Source of the DNA: Neisseria sp. Marseille-Q6792
GTDB lineage: Bacteria > Pseudomonadota > Gammaproteobacteria > Burkholderiales > Neisseriaceae
Assembly (NCBI RefSeq): GCF_943181435.1
Contig: NZ_OW969598.1
Span: forward strand, 1-64,000
Direction of reading: 5' to 3'
Length of the DNA: 64,000 nt
The notes beneath the pieces were generated by a model. That model did no database searches and was not told the DNA's origin. It was given only the letters and a program-made list of their open reading frames with translations. The stretch's first letter is position 1. Each line of letters opens with the position of its first letter. The translations under genes were made by a program, and so were the position numbers. Shown here piece by piece: positions 26,782-37,095 of the stretch.

Positions 26782-28701
26782 TTAAAATGCCGCGTGCAAA
26801 CTCAACCAATATGTCCTGCCCGGTGCATACACTACGCTGGGGGATAGGGCGAGGACGTGGTCGCCGCTGATGTGTTCGGCGTATTTTTTGTTGAATACGT
26901 TGTTCACGCCCAAGCGCAAGCCGTATTTGTCTTTGATGTTTACGCCGGCATACACGTCGGCAACGGTAAAGCCTTTGGCGGCTTCGCGTTTGTCTATGCC
27001 CAGACCGCTTGCCGCGTCAAAATCGCCGCGCGTTTGTTTGGCGACAAAGCGTGTTGCGGCGCCGATGTTGTAGCTGCCGTGGGCAAAGTAGTTTTTGTAG
27101 TCGGCTTGGACGGCGGCTTCAAACGGACGGATTTGATAGAGCGGCCTGCCGTCGGTTTCGTTGTGCCCGTAGTTGTATGCGGCTTTGATGCCTGCCGCCC
27201 AGTGCGGATTGAAGTTGTAACGCACGTAGGCTTGTGCGGTGAATAGGCGTGCATCGACATTGCGTGTGATGATGCCGCCGCCTTTGGAAGCTGTGCCGCT
27301 TTGTCCGTGGGCGCGGTCAAAAATAATCAGGTCTTTGACTTTGTCCGCCACAAGCGTGCCGCCTACGTTCCAGCCCGCGCCTGCGAGCGAGTTCATATAG
27401 CCGTTGTAGTAGTCGTTGCGGCTGTCGGCGGTGAGCTTGATGCGGTTGTGTTTTTCGGTTTTCAGCAGGGGATTGCCTGCGATGGCGGCGGCCGGATTTT
27501 GATTCATCAGCGCGCCGTTCATGCGGTTTTGCACGATGGCGGCAAGCGAGTTGAAGCGTTCGGTGTTGTCGCCGATGCGTTCCAAATGCGCGAGGGAAAC
27601 GTTGTATTTTTGCGTTTCAGACGGCGTGAAATCGTATTTGAGTTCGCCTGAAAAGGCATGACGGCGCACTTTGCCGTTGAAGTCGTAGCCGTAATGGGTT
27701 TTCCAGATTTGTTGTGATGAGGCGAAGGGGAAACCGGGTTTTATTGGGTTTTCAGGCTGTGCCGTATTTTTGCGAATATCCGCTTCGTTGAGTTCGTAGC
27801 TTAAGCCCAAGCCCAGTTTGTGTCGGTCGTCAAACTTGTAAGATAAGGTATCGGCAATGCGCCAGCGGTCGATGTGCACATCGGCGAAACGGTAGCCGTT
27901 GAGGAAATCGCGCATGGGAGTGTGGGCGTTGCGCTCGCCGTTTTGGCTGTCGTTGCGGTAGCTGGCTGCGGCCGTGTTGTGGAACTTGCCGAAATCTGCG
28001 TCGTGTTTAAGCGAGAAATCATACACTTTGCGGTCAAGTTCTACGAACACTTTCTGCTGTGTATTGTTTTGACGCAGAGAGTAATTGTCGGCGCGGCGTT
28101 TGAGTTTGATGATACCTGCTTCCGCGCTGACCGTATTGCTTAAATCGGCATTGCCCCAACGTGCGTTGAGTTTGGAGATGTGGCGTTCGGTGTCCAATGC
28201 GTCGTTGACAAACTGTGGCTGGCGGTCGTTGTTGATGTCGTCGTGCAGGTAGGTAAGGCGGTATTCCTGATTTTCAGACGGCACGAAACCAAGTACCAAA
28301 GCCTGATTGAAACGGCTGTATTTCCAATCGGTCTGATTGCCGTCGCCGTCTTTATAACCGTTGGCTTTGGTGTGATTGAAGTTGGCCACGCCGTAAATAT
28401 TCGCCCCGCGTGCTTGCGCGGTAACGGAGTTGTAAAAACTTTTGCCGTAAAAGCCGCTGTTTGCCTTCAATGGACGGAAGGCTTGGTCTATGTTTTCGGT
28501 AACAAAGTAATGATCGCTGCGGTCGGTGCGGTCGAATTGGTTTTTGGGGAAATAGCCTTGCGCTGCGGTCGGGGCAATCGGTTTGGGAGGGGAGAAGGTT
28601 TTGACGGATTGTATTTCTTCAGTATTTGCCAGTTGTTCTGCCCAAGATGGAGCAACGGAAAAAACGGTCATCAAAGCCCATGTGAGAGTATTTAGTTTCA
28701 T
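26782..28701 (-). CDS. TonB-dependent-receptor-like outer-membrane barrel without a plug
   Basis: A 639-residue outer-membrane protein. Signal peptide 1-21 (cleavage after SWA); the last residue is Phe, as in porins and receptors. From about residue 83 it reads as amphipathic beta strands, and the C-terminus GLRLGVNNVFNKKYAEH...GRTYWLSLHAAF is classic for TonB-dependent receptors. Similarity by eye is closest to OprC/NosA-type copper receptors (ANGYKDGDGN, RADNYSLRQNN). The odd feature is that the plug domain of about 130 residues and an obvious TonB box are missing: only about 60 residues, with a Pro-rich linker, lie between signal and barrel. It heads the block with the Tat binding protein. 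A Fur-like box lies just upstream. Confidence 0.8.
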   Translation of the reverse strand: MKLNTLTWALMTVFSVAPSWAEQLANTEEIQSVKTFSPPKPIAPTAAQGYFPKNQFDRTDRSDHYFVTENIDQAFRPLKANSGFYGKSFYNSVTAQARGANIYGVANFNHTKANGYKDGDGNQTDWKYSRFNQALVLGFVPSENQEYRLTYLHDDINNDRQPQFVNDALDTERHISKLNARWGNADLSNTVSAEAGIIKLKRRADNYSLRQNNTQQKVFVELDRKVYDFSLKHDADFGKFHNTAAASYRNDSQNGERNAHTPMRDFLNGYRFADVHIDRWRIADTLSYKFDDRHKLGLGLSYELNEADIRKNTAQPENPIKPGFPFASSQQIWKTHYGYDFNGKVRRHAFSGELKYDFTPSETQKYNVSLAHLERIGDNTERFNSLAAIVQNRMNGALMNQNPAAAIAGNPLLKTEKHNRIKLTADSRNDYYNGYMNSLAGAGWNVGGTLVADKVKDLIIFDRAHGQSGTASKGGGIITRNVDARLFTAQAYVRYNFNPHWAAGIKAAYNYGHNETDGRPLYQIRPFEAAVQADYKNYFAHGSYNIGAATRFVAKQTRGDFDAASGLGIDKREAAKGFTVADVYAGVNIKDKYGLRLGVNNVFNKKYAEHISGDHVLALSPSVVYAPGRTYWLSLHAAF

Positions 28702-28713
28702 TTTCTAGCTTAT

Positions 28714-28736
28714 GATAATAATTATTATTTATTATC
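28714..28736 (-). promoter_or_regulatory. Possible Fur box of the receptor gene
   Basis: An AT-only stretch starting GATAATAATTATTATTTAT matches 13 of 19 positions of the Fur consensus by hand count, and GATAAT and ATTATC frame it. It lies 13 bases upstream of the receptor start codon. Such low-complexity AT sequence can match by chance. Confidence 0.45.
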
Positions 28737-28741
28737 CTATT

Positions 28742-29020
28742 AAAAATATTTTAAGTAAACAAGAAAATGATATAAAAACGCCTAGAGCGTGATACATCGG
28801 TTGAAACTTGATTTTTGGAGCGTTGCGGCAGATTGATTTGGAACTGTTGCCATACTATCGTTTTTGCAGCGGCTGATAAAAAAGGCTGTATTTTAATAAG
28901 CCGTTGATTACAACTATTTGTCAGGGAAAAGAAAATTATTTTTCTGGTTGGGTAGAAACCTATCCTATCGAATACCTTGAAGCCGAGTATGCCTGTTGGC
29001 ACTGTATTAAAACACAGCCT
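28742..29020. other. AT-rich gap with no recognisable gene
   Basis: The stretch between the receptor gene and dnaK has short open frames in both strands (one minus-strand frame of 83 codons from 28751 to 29002) but no convincing start, RBS or family resemblance. A fragment reading ALRQIDLELLPYYRFCSG followed by a stop (plus strand, about 28810-28880) may be debris of a lost gene. Confidence 0.4.
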
Positions 29021-29054
29021 AAAAAAGCGCGAACCGAACGGTTCGCGCTTTTTT
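29021..29054 (-). terminator. dnaK terminator
   Basis: Perfect hairpin with arms AAAAAAGCGCGAACCG / CGGTTCGCGCTTTTTT located just after the dnaK stop, followed on the plus strand by a DUS. Confidence 0.93.
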
Positions 29055-29067
29055 CAGACGGCATCAA

Positions 29068-30996
<1,929 letters not shown>

Positions 30997-31064
30997 ATGG
31001 ATACTCCTAATTTGATTTTGCTTATTCTAAGAAATATGCTGGAACGTTGTGTCCCGATGCGCAT

Positions 31065-31094
31065 TAAATAGGGCGGGAGTGGGACGGTTTCAAG
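31065..31094 (-). promoter_or_regulatory. RpoH-type heat-shock promoter of dnaK
   Basis: Read on the minus strand: CTTGAAA (-35, 31088-31094), a 14-bp spacer and CCCTATTTA (-10, 31065-31073). The consensus is CTTGAAA, 11-16 bp, CCCCATNTA. It lies about 70 bp from the start codon. Confidence 0.82.
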
Positions 31095-31174
31095 TTCTTA
31101 TACAGGTGTAAACATATAAATATATGAAAATATTGGATTTATATTTGAATCTAATATTCAGATTATTAATAAAC

Positions 31175-31447
31175 TTATTCATAGATAATACCGGCGAGCA
31201 TTTCTTGCTCATTTAAGTTTCCGTATTCCTTTTCCCAGTCATGCGAGGATTCGATGATGTCGCATTCCTTGGATAATGAAATTTGCTTTGAATCCATATT
31301 TTTTGCATTCAGTATGCTGAGTTGTTCGCATAGTGAGGAGGATAAAGTAGTTTCCGGCTGTTTGGCTTCCGAATGGCTTTCTGAAAAAGCAAAGCAGGAT
31401 AAGATAAATGCTGTTGTATAGAGGAAATATTTACCGGATTTTTTCAT
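31175..31447 (-). CDS. Small secreted hypothetical protein
   Basis: A 90-residue protein with a signal peptide (KKSGKYFLYTTAFILSCFAF, cleavage around SES-HSE). The mature part has about 68 residues, is acidic and rich in Ser, and has two cysteines (LCEQL, KECDII) that could form one disulfide. The RBS AAAGGACA lies before the ATG at 31447. GC content is low, unlike its neighbours, suggesting gain by transfer. It is divergent from the S24-type regulator and shares with it a 187-bp AT-rich promoter region. Family unknown. Confidence 0.7.
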   Translation of the reverse strand: MKKSGKYFLYTTAFILSCFAFSESHSEAKQPETTLSSSLCEQLSILNAKNMDSKQISLSKECDIIESSHDWEKEYGNLNEQEMLAGIIYE

Positions 31448-31634
31448 ATTTATGTCCTTTTACCTGTTAAATTGGTGGGTAATTGATGAAAAATCTTAAT
31501 ATTTGGCATTTGTATAAGATAAATCATAGTTTAAATTTAGTTTATCATATTTATTTTATTTTTTGTATAACTAAGGTAAAATATATTTTATGTTTACTTT
31601 GCATGATGGAATTTAGGGAAAGGGAAAGATATTT

Positions 31635-32321
31635 ATGGAAACCTTTAAAGATAGATTGATTTTTCTATGGAAAAATGAAGCGAGGCAGGCGAAAATTGCA
31701 TCTGATATTGAGATGACGATTGCGGGTTTTAGTAGGATATGGAATGAAGGCGGTTTGCCGAAGTCTGAAACATTAAAGAAAATCAAACAATTGAAGGGTT
31801 GTAGTATTGATTGGTTGTTGACCGGTGAGGGAGAGCCATTTCCCGGGGGGAATCAGGTAAAGTCTGTTGCCTATGATACTTTTGGCAATGAGGTCGATAC
31901 AGACGAATTTGTTTTTGTGCCAAGATATGATATCCGTGCGGCTGCAGGGTATGGACAATTTGTCGGTCATGAAGAACCTGTATTTACGATGGCTTTCAGA
32001 CGGCATTGGATTGAAAATTATGTTACCCGTGATACGAAAAACCTATCTGTGATTTCTGTTAAGGGAGATTCTATGGAGGGGGTTTTAAATGATGGAGATA
32101 CCATTCTGGTCAACCATGGGGAAAATACGCCAAAGGATGGCTTGTACGTGTTGCGGATTAATGAAAACTTGCTGGTCAAACGTCTGCAAATTGTTCCCGG
32201 CGGAATAATCAACGTCATTTCTGCCAATGAAGCTTATCCTGCTTTTGAAATTAATTTGAATAATCTGACCGATGATGTGGAAATTATCGGGCGTGTGGAG
32301 TGGTTCGGCAGGATGATTTGA
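31635..32321 (+). CDS. LexA/cI-like transcriptional regulator with S24 protease domain
   Basis: A 228-residue regulator. N-terminal helix-turn-helix of XRE type (about 15-65, with IASDIEMTIAGFSRIWNEGG and a C-terminal SIDWLLTGEGEPF, the phage-repressor feature). C-terminal S24 peptidase domain with nucleophile S146 in VKGDSMEGV and general base K182 in LLVKRLQ, 36 residues apart as in LexA, and a likely autocleavage bond A104-G105 in IRAAAGYGQ. No other phage genes lie nearby, so it looks domesticated. It is divergent from the small secreted gene and may control it. An internal DUS core lies near 31998. Confidence 0.85.
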   Translation: METFKDRLIFLWKNEARQAKIASDIEMTIAGFSRIWNEGGLPKSETLKKIKQLKGCSIDWLLTGEGEPFPGGNQVKSVAYDTFGNEVDTDEFVFVPRYDIRAAAGYGQFVGHEEPVFTMAFRRHWIENYVTRDTKNLSVISVKGDSMEGVLNDGDTILVNHGENTPKDGLYVLRINENLLVKRLQIVPGGIINVISANEAYPAFEINLNNLTDDVEIIGRVEWFGRMI

Positions 32322-32449
32322 GTTGGGACTTGAAATTGAAGGGGATTAAACTTATTTATGGGGCGATTCCTTTTTAAGGAAAAGTCCTTGCTTGCCTTTG
32401 CAAGGGGTTTGAGAGAGAATGCAGAGATATTATATTAAGGAATAACACC

Positions 32450-32788
32450 ATGTCGGACGAAAGCCCTATTATCTTTACTGACAGCTGCTGTACAAAAGTT
32501 GCGGATTTGATTGCCGAAGAAAATAACCCTGATTTGAAATTGCGGGTTTTTGTCAACGGCGGCGGCTGCTCTGGTTTCCAGTATGGATTTACTTTTGATG
32601 AAATTAAAAACGACGATGATTTTGAAATTGAGAAAAACGGTTTGGTCTTTTTGGTCGACCCGATGAGTTATCAATATCTGGTCGGTGCGGAGATAGACTA
32701 TACGGAAAGTTTGCAAGGCTCGCAGTTTGTTATCCGTAATCCGAATGCGGAAACCACTTGCGGTTGCGGATCGTCGTTTTCTGTATAA
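32450..32788 (+). CDS. erpA: Iron-sulfur cluster insertion protein ErpA
   Basis: A 112-residue A-type Fe-S carrier that delivers [4Fe-4S] or [2Fe-2S] clusters to apo-proteins. Three conserved cysteines are present: [11 protein letters not shown] (about C39) and [10 protein letters not shown] (last ten residues). Length is standard. Strong RBS (AAGGAA) before the ATG. Clients in this window probably include NqrF, NosR and the ETF oxidoreductase. Confidence 0.96.
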   Translation: MSDESPIIFTDSCCTKVADLIAEENNPDLKLRVFVNGGGCSGFQYGFTFDEIKNDDDFEIEKNGLVFLVDPMSYQYLVGAEIDYTESLQGSQFVIRNPNAETTCGCGSSFSV

Positions 32789-32946
32789 CCGACCGGCTGG
32801 TGCCATGCCGTCTGATTGTTCAGACGGCATTTTTATTTTTGGGAAAATATATTCCCGGGATAAATTCGCATATAATTCGATTTTTAAAGAATAATCTGAT
32901 TTTTATAAGGAATTGTCGGAACAGTATTGAATATATTGGTTCCATT

Positions 32947-33396
32947 ATGATTGAGATGAGTAAAAATTACCAAAATGATTTGTACGATATATATGTTTCC
33001 TATCCGCCCGGAGTTGATCAGGAGAGGATTCAAGCCTGTCTTCGGGAAAATTTGGATGAGGAGCTGGCAGAGAAAATCATCGATTCGCTTGCTTCTAAAC
33101 CACAGGTGTTGGTTGAGGAGAAATGCACATGGGAAAAGCGGGGTGAGCTGTATGATTATTTCGGCTATTTGGGTTTGGATATTGTTACCCGAAGATATAT
33201 GGAGTTGGAAACAATCGAACAGTCGGAAACGGAAGATGAGGTGGTGGAACTGCCGTTTGAGGATTTGGAGACGGATGTAAAAGAAAAGGATAAAACCGTA
33301 TCGTCAAAGTCCGAGCCTCTACCTCAGAATACTAGGTTGCTGTTTTGGGCATTGTTGGTTGCTTTTTTGGGCTATCTCATTGGTAAGATTTTTTGA
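32947..33396 (+). CDS. Conserved tail-anchored hypothetical protein
   Basis: A 149-residue protein starting [14 protein letters not shown] (ATG 32947; an alternative ATG is at 32956 with a somewhat better purine-rich leader). Residues 1-120 are soluble and acidic, with [33 protein letters not shown] resembling a short alpha-beta repeat fold. Residues 130-149 ([20 protein letters not shown]) form a C-terminal membrane anchor. Upstream in-frame sequence overlapping erpA is not taken as coding. It is followed closely by ubiB. Function unknown. Confidence 0.75.
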   Translation: MIEMSKNYQNDLYDIYVSYPPGVDQERIQACLRENLDEELAEKIIDSLASKPQVLVEEKCTWEKRGELYDYFGYLGLDIVTRRYMELETIEQSETEDEVVELPFEDLETDVKEKDKTVSSKSEPLPQNTRLLFWALLVAFLGYLIGKIF

Positions 33397-33430
33397 TTGT
33401 CCGATAAATGCTGTATTCGGGATTTTATAT

Positions 33431-34942
33431 ATGAAATGGTTGAAACGCCTGACGGTCATTGTCGGGACTCTTTATTACTACCGATTGGCGGGATTGTGTG
33501 CTGGATTGGTCCGGCGCGGCTGGATATACGGTTTGCTGAAAATGATGCCGCAATCTTCCAGATTTAAAAATGAACCGCCGCCCGTCCGACTTCGCCTTGC
33601 GTTGGAAAGCTTGGGGCCGATTTTCATCAAGTTCGGACAGGTTCTCTCTACGCGCCCCGATTTGATTCCGCATGATTACGCGGTCGAACTGGCAAAGCTG
33701 CAAGACCAAGTGCCGCCTTTTGACGCGCAGCTTTCGCGTGAACAAATCGAAAAATCGTTGGGTCAGCCCATCGAAAAGCTGTATGCGGAATTTGAAACCG
33801 AACCCGTCGCCAGCGCGTCCATCGCCCAGGTACACAAAGCCCGCCTGCATTCGGGCGAACAGGTCGCAGTGAAAGTCTTGCGCCCCAACCTTTTGCCCGT
33901 TATCGAGCAGGATTTGTCGCTGATGCGCTTTGGTGCAGGCTGGGTCGAGCGTTTGTTTTCAGACGGCAAGCGTTTGAAGCCGCGCGAAGTGGTGGCGGAG
34001 TTCGACAAATACCTGCACGACGAATTGGATTTGATGCGTGAAGCCGCCAATGCCAGCCAGCTCGGGCGCAATTTCCAAAACAGCGATATGCTGATTGTGC
34101 CCAAGGTGTTTTACGACTACTGTACCAGCGACGTGCTGACCATTGAATGGATGGACGGCACGCCCGTATCGGAAACCGCCAAACTCAAAGCCGACGGCAT
34201 CGATTTGCACAAACTCGCCGATTACGGCGTGGAAATCTTCTTCACGCAAGTCTTCCGCGACGGCTTTTTTCATGCCGATATGCACCCCGGCAATATTTTG
34301 GTTGCCGCCGACAACTGCTACATCGCCCTTGATTTCGGCATTGTCGGTACGCTGACCGATTACGACAAACGCTACCTCGCCATCAACTTTCTCGCCTTCT
34401 TCAACCGCGATTACCACCGCGTCGCCACCGCCCACATCGAATCAGGCTGGGTGCCTGCCGACACGCGCGCGGAAGAATTGGAAGCCGCCGTCCGCGCCGT
34501 GTGCGAACCGGTGTTCAACAAACCGATTTCGCAAATTTCCTTCGGCTTGGTGTTGATGCGCCTGTTTGAAGTCAGCCGCCGCTTCAACGTCGAAATCCAA
34601 CCGCAGCTGGTATTGCTGCAAAAAACGCTGCTTAACATCGAAGGATTGGGCCGCCAGCTTGATCCCGATTTGGACTTGTGGAAAACCGCCAAACCGTTTT
34701 TAGTGAAATGGATGAACGAACAGGTCGGTCCCAAAGCCCTTTGGCGCAACCTCAAAAACGAAGCCCCCGACTGGGCGCAAATCATCCCTTCATTGCCGCG
34801 CAAAATCAGTGCGTTGATTGATGAAAACCGCCAGCAGGAAATGCGTGATGCTTATATTCATTTAGTCAAAGTGCAGCAACGGCAAAGCATGTGGCTGGGG
34901 GCAATAGCGTTTGTTTTACTGCTAATCTTGCTTTTGAAATAA
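33431..34942 (+). CDS. ubiB: Ubiquinone biosynthesis kinase-like protein UbiB
   Basis: A 503-residue ABC1/ADCK-type atypical kinase needed for ubiquinone production. The start [21 protein letters not shown] at 33431 is the family start. The hallmark KxGQ motif is in [16 protein letters not shown]. Then come [28 protein letters not shown] (the Ala-rich nucleotide loop and Lys), [12 protein letters not shown] (HAD catalytic loop) and ALDFGIVG (DFG). The last about 20 residues form membrane helices. It follows the tail-anchored gene with 34 bp between and ends in a DUS terminator. Confidence 0.95.
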   Translation: MKWLKRLTVIVGTLYYYRLAGLCAGLVRRGWIYGLLKMMPQSSRFKNEPPPVRLRLALESLGPIFIKFGQVLSTRPDLIPHDYAVELAKLQDQVPPFDAQLSREQIEKSLGQPIEKLYAEFETEPVASASIAQVHKARLHSGEQVAVKVLRPNLLPVIEQDLSLMRFGAGWVERLFSDGKRLKPREVVAEFDKYLHDELDLMREAANASQLGRNFQNSDMLIVPKVFYDYCTSDVLTIEWMDGTPVSETAKLKADGIDLHKLADYGVEIFFTQVFRDGFFHADMHPGNILVAADNCYIALDFGIVGTLTDYDKRYLAINFLAFFNRDYHRVATAHIESGWVPADTRAEELEAAVRAVCEPVFNKPISQISFGLVLMRLFEVSRRFNVEIQPQLVLLQKTLLNIEGLGRQLDPDLDLWKTAKPFLVKWMNEQVGPKALWRNLKNEAPDWAQIIPSLPRKISALIDENRQQEMRDAYIHLVKVQQRQSMWLGAIAFVLLLILLLK

Positions 34943-34943
34943 G

Positions 34944-34979
34944 AAATGCCGTCTGAAATAAATTTCAGACGGCATTTTT
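34944..34979. terminator. Bidirectional DUS terminator
   Basis: Inverted DUS pair with A and T flanks between convergent ubiB and cysE. Confidence 0.9.
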
Positions 34980-34987
34980 ATGGTTGT

Positions 34988-35806
34988 TCAGATGATAAAG
35001 TCGATTTCGGCAAACTGGATATTTTGATCCATATCGGCCGAAGGTGTTTTGGGTGCGCGTGCCACGGGTTTGGCGGGTACGCCGACAACAGTGATGGACG
35101 GCGGAACGTCTGAAACCACAACGCTGCCGGCCCCGATTTTGGCATTGTCTCCGATACGGATATTGCCCAATATCGAGGCGTTTGCCCCAATCATCACGCC
35201 GTTGCCGATTTTAGGGTGGCGGTCGCCGCCTTCTTTGCCTGAACCGCCTAAGGTTACGCCGTGTAGAATCGAAATGTTGTTGCCTAAAACGGCAGTCTCG
35301 CCGGCAACAAAGCCGGTGGCGTGGTCAAGCATCAGTCCATGTCCGAAATGTGCGGCGGGATGGATGTCCACCCCGAATACTTCAGACATCCGGTTTTGCA
35401 GGAAATAGGCCAGCGTTTTACGTCCGTTTAAGTATAGCCAGTGGTTGATGCGGTGTGCCTGAATCGCGTGAAAACCTTTGAAATATAAAAGCGGCAGCGA
35501 ATATTCGTCGCAGGCGGGATCGCGTTCGTAGATGGCTTTTAAGTCTGCCTCGACGCATTTGCTGATTTGCTCATCGCTGCCCAATGCCTGCTGGTAGATT
35601 TCAAACAGCGCGCGCACGTCCATAATCGGGCTGCCGAGTTTACTGGACAGGTGGTAGGAAAGGACGGAGTCTAGAGATTCGTGCCGTAAAACAGTTTGAT
35701 GCAGGAAGCTGGCCAGCATGGGTTCGGCTGCGGCTGCCGCTTCGGTTTCCTCCCGTATGGTCTGCCACAAGTTGAAACCGGCTGTGTTTAAATGGTCTTT
35801 TTTCAT
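34988..35806 (-). CDS. cysE: Serine O-acetyltransferase
   Basis: A 272-residue CysE that acetylates L-serine, the first step of cysteine synthesis. An N-terminal helical trimerisation domain precedes a left-handed beta helix of hexapeptide repeats; catalytic parts DIHPAAHFGHGLMLDHATGFVAGETAVLG and HGVTLGGSGKEGGDRHPKIGNGVMIGAN are conserved. The C-terminal tail ends QFAEIDFII, and the terminal Ile is the feature that lets CysE bind CysK in the cysteine synthase complex. Confidence 0.96.
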   Translation of the reverse strand: MKKDHLNTAGFNLWQTIREETEAAAAAEPMLASFLHQTVLRHESLDSVLSYHLSSKLGSPIMDVRALFEIYQQALGSDEQISKCVEADLKAIYERDPACDEYSLPLLYFKGFHAIQAHRINHWLYLNGRKTLAYFLQNRMSEVFGVDIHPAAHFGHGLMLDHATGFVAGETAVLGNNISILHGVTLGGSGKEGGDRHPKIGNGVMIGANASILGNIRIGDNAKIGAGSVVVSDVPPSITVVGVPAKPVARAPKTPSADMDQNIQFAEIDFII

Positions 35807-35908
35807 GAGTGATGACGTTGGAAAATCGATATGGTCGGCAGTATCTTACCGTCTATATTATTTTTTCGGTAGGGGATTTGAAAATGAATTTGAAATTCTC
35901 TGCTTTTG

Positions 35909-35938
35909 CTTGAAGTTTCTTGGCAACGTCCTTATCTT
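35909..35938 (+). promoter_or_regulatory. RpoH-type heat-shock promoter of grpE
   Basis: CTTGAAG (35909-35915), a 14-bp spacer and CCTTATCTT (35930-35938), a match to CTTGAAA/CCCCATNTA with the same spacing as the dnaK promoter. It ends about 50 bp before the grpE ATG. Confidence 0.72.
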
Positions 35939-35989
35939 ACGCCAGGTATAACCAGATTTTGATTTTCAATTTGTTTTAAGGGATACGAT

Positions 35990-36577
35990 ATGAGCGAACA
36001 GACGCAGCAGCAAAATAGTGAAGAGTCGGTTGAAAATGTGGAAACAGTTGAAACCGCAGAGGCTGCCGAAACAGCAGAAAACGGTGCAGGGGAGCAGGAG
36101 CCGGTCTCTGCCGAGCCGACTTATGAGGATTTGCAGGCTCGTATTGCCGAGCTGGAAGCGCAGTTGAAAGACGAGCAGCTGCGTGCTTTGGCAAACGAGC
36201 AAAACCTACGCCGACGCCATCAGCAGGAAATTGCCGATACGCATAAGTTCGCCGGACAGAAGTTTGCAGTAGAAATGTTGCCGGTCAAGGATTATCTGGA
36301 AATGGCACTTTTGGATCAAAGCGGCAATTTTGATGCGTTGAAAATGGGCGTGCAGATGACTTTGAACGAGTTGCAGAAAGCATTTGATGCTACGCAAATC
36401 AAGGAAATCAATCCTAAAGCGGGCGACAAGCTTGATCCCAATATTCATCAGGCAATGCAGGCGGTGGCCAGTGAGCAGGAACCCAATACCGTGGTCGGCG
36501 TGATGAAGAAGGGCTATACCCTGTCCGACCGTGTGTTGCGTCCGGCTATGGTTACGGTGGCGCAAAAGGAAGCCTGA
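35990..36577 (+). CDS. grpE: Nucleotide exchange factor GrpE
   Basis: A 195-residue GrpE, the ADP-release factor for DnaK. An acidic, Glu-rich N-terminal tail (1-45) precedes a long coiled-coil dimerisation helix (LQARIAELEAQLKDEQLRALANEQNLRRRHQQE) and a C-terminal beta domain containing VVGVMKKGYTLSDRVLRPAMVTVA. This conserved C-terminal block identifies the family. Divergent from cysE, monocistronic. Confidence 0.96.
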   Translation: MSEQTQQQNSEESVENVETVETAEAAETAENGAGEQEPVSAEPTYEDLQARIAELEAQLKDEQLRALANEQNLRRRHQQEIADTHKFAGQKFAVEMLPVKDYLEMALLDQSGNFDALKMGVQMTLNELQKAFDATQIKEINPKAGDKLDPNIHQAMQAVASEQEPNTVVGVMKKGYTLSDRVLRPAMVTVAQKEA

Positions 36578-36650
36578 AGGCGTCTGGGGAATAATCTGAT
36601 TTATTTCCTGAAGCGCGTTTTGCGTATGGACCGCCTTTAATAAAACGGCA

Positions 36651-36690
36651 ATGCCGTCTGAACCCGCCTGTCGGGCTTCAGACGGCATTT
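36651..36690 (+). terminator. DUS terminator of grpE
   Basis: 12-bp inverted DUS with a loop of GC-rich bases and a T run; a Correia element starts at its end. Confidence 0.88.
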
Positions 36691-36846
36691 TATAGTGGAT
36701 TAACAAAAATCAGGACAAGGCGACGAAGCCGCAGACAGTACAGATAGTACGGAACCGATTCACTTGGTGCTTGGGCACCTTAGAGAATCGTTCTCTTTGA
36801 GCTAAGGCGAGGCAACGCTGTACTGGTTTAAATTTAATCCACTATA
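36691..36846. repeat. Correia element, long form (156 bp)
   Basis: Full-length element with both inverted ends and the extra internal block CCTTAGAGAATCG that contains the IHF-type site. Separates grpE from nqrM. Confidence 0.96.
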
Positions 36847-36854
36847 TTCCGGCG

Positions 36855-37070
36855 TTAACGGTCAACCCGTATGCCGCCTGCCTGTTTTTCTTCATCCAGC
36901 TTTTTTTGTAGGGTGTCGCAAGGTGTGTCGCAGTCGCACATTTTTTTCATACCCAAGGCGGTAATGCCGCCGCAACTGCCTTTGATGGTGTGTTTGGAGA
37001 AGATATAGCCGACTGCCATGCCGATGATGACCAGCAGGAAGATGCCGAAGGTGAGGAGCAGGGTTTTCAT
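36855..37070 (-). CDS. nqrM: Na+-NQR maturation factor NqrM (DUF539)
   Basis: A 71-residue inner-membrane protein. An N-terminal membrane helix (MKTLLLTFGIFLLVIIGMAV) is followed by a Cys-rich tail (SCGGITALGMKKMCDCDTPCDTLQKK) with four conserved cysteines thought to deliver iron to the NqrD/NqrE site. The ATG at 37070 gives the family length; longer frames reach into apbE. It sits directly behind apbE at the end of the nqr gene set, its usual place. Confidence 0.92.
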   Translation of the reverse strand: MKTLLLTFGIFLLVIIGMAVGYIFSKHTIKGSCGGITALGMKKMCDCDTPCDTLQKKLDEEKQAGGIRVDR

Positions 37071-37095
37071 GGTGTTTCCTAATCGGTTTGTATGT

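Noticed and set aside
26782-28701. Calling the receptor TdfF, FetA or another named neisserial receptor
   Set aside because: Named receptors have a full plug domain and other genome neighbours as far as I recall; the visible similarity is rather to OprC/NosA. No symbol was given.
28751-29002. 83-codon minus-strand frame between receptor and dnaK
   Set aside because: No RBS and no recognisable motif; overlaps AT-rich promoter-like DNA. Listed as a gap.
31635-32321. Prophage signalled by the cI-like regulator
   Set aside because: Neighbours are dnaK, erpA and ubiB, all core genes; there is no integrase, attachment site or structural gene.
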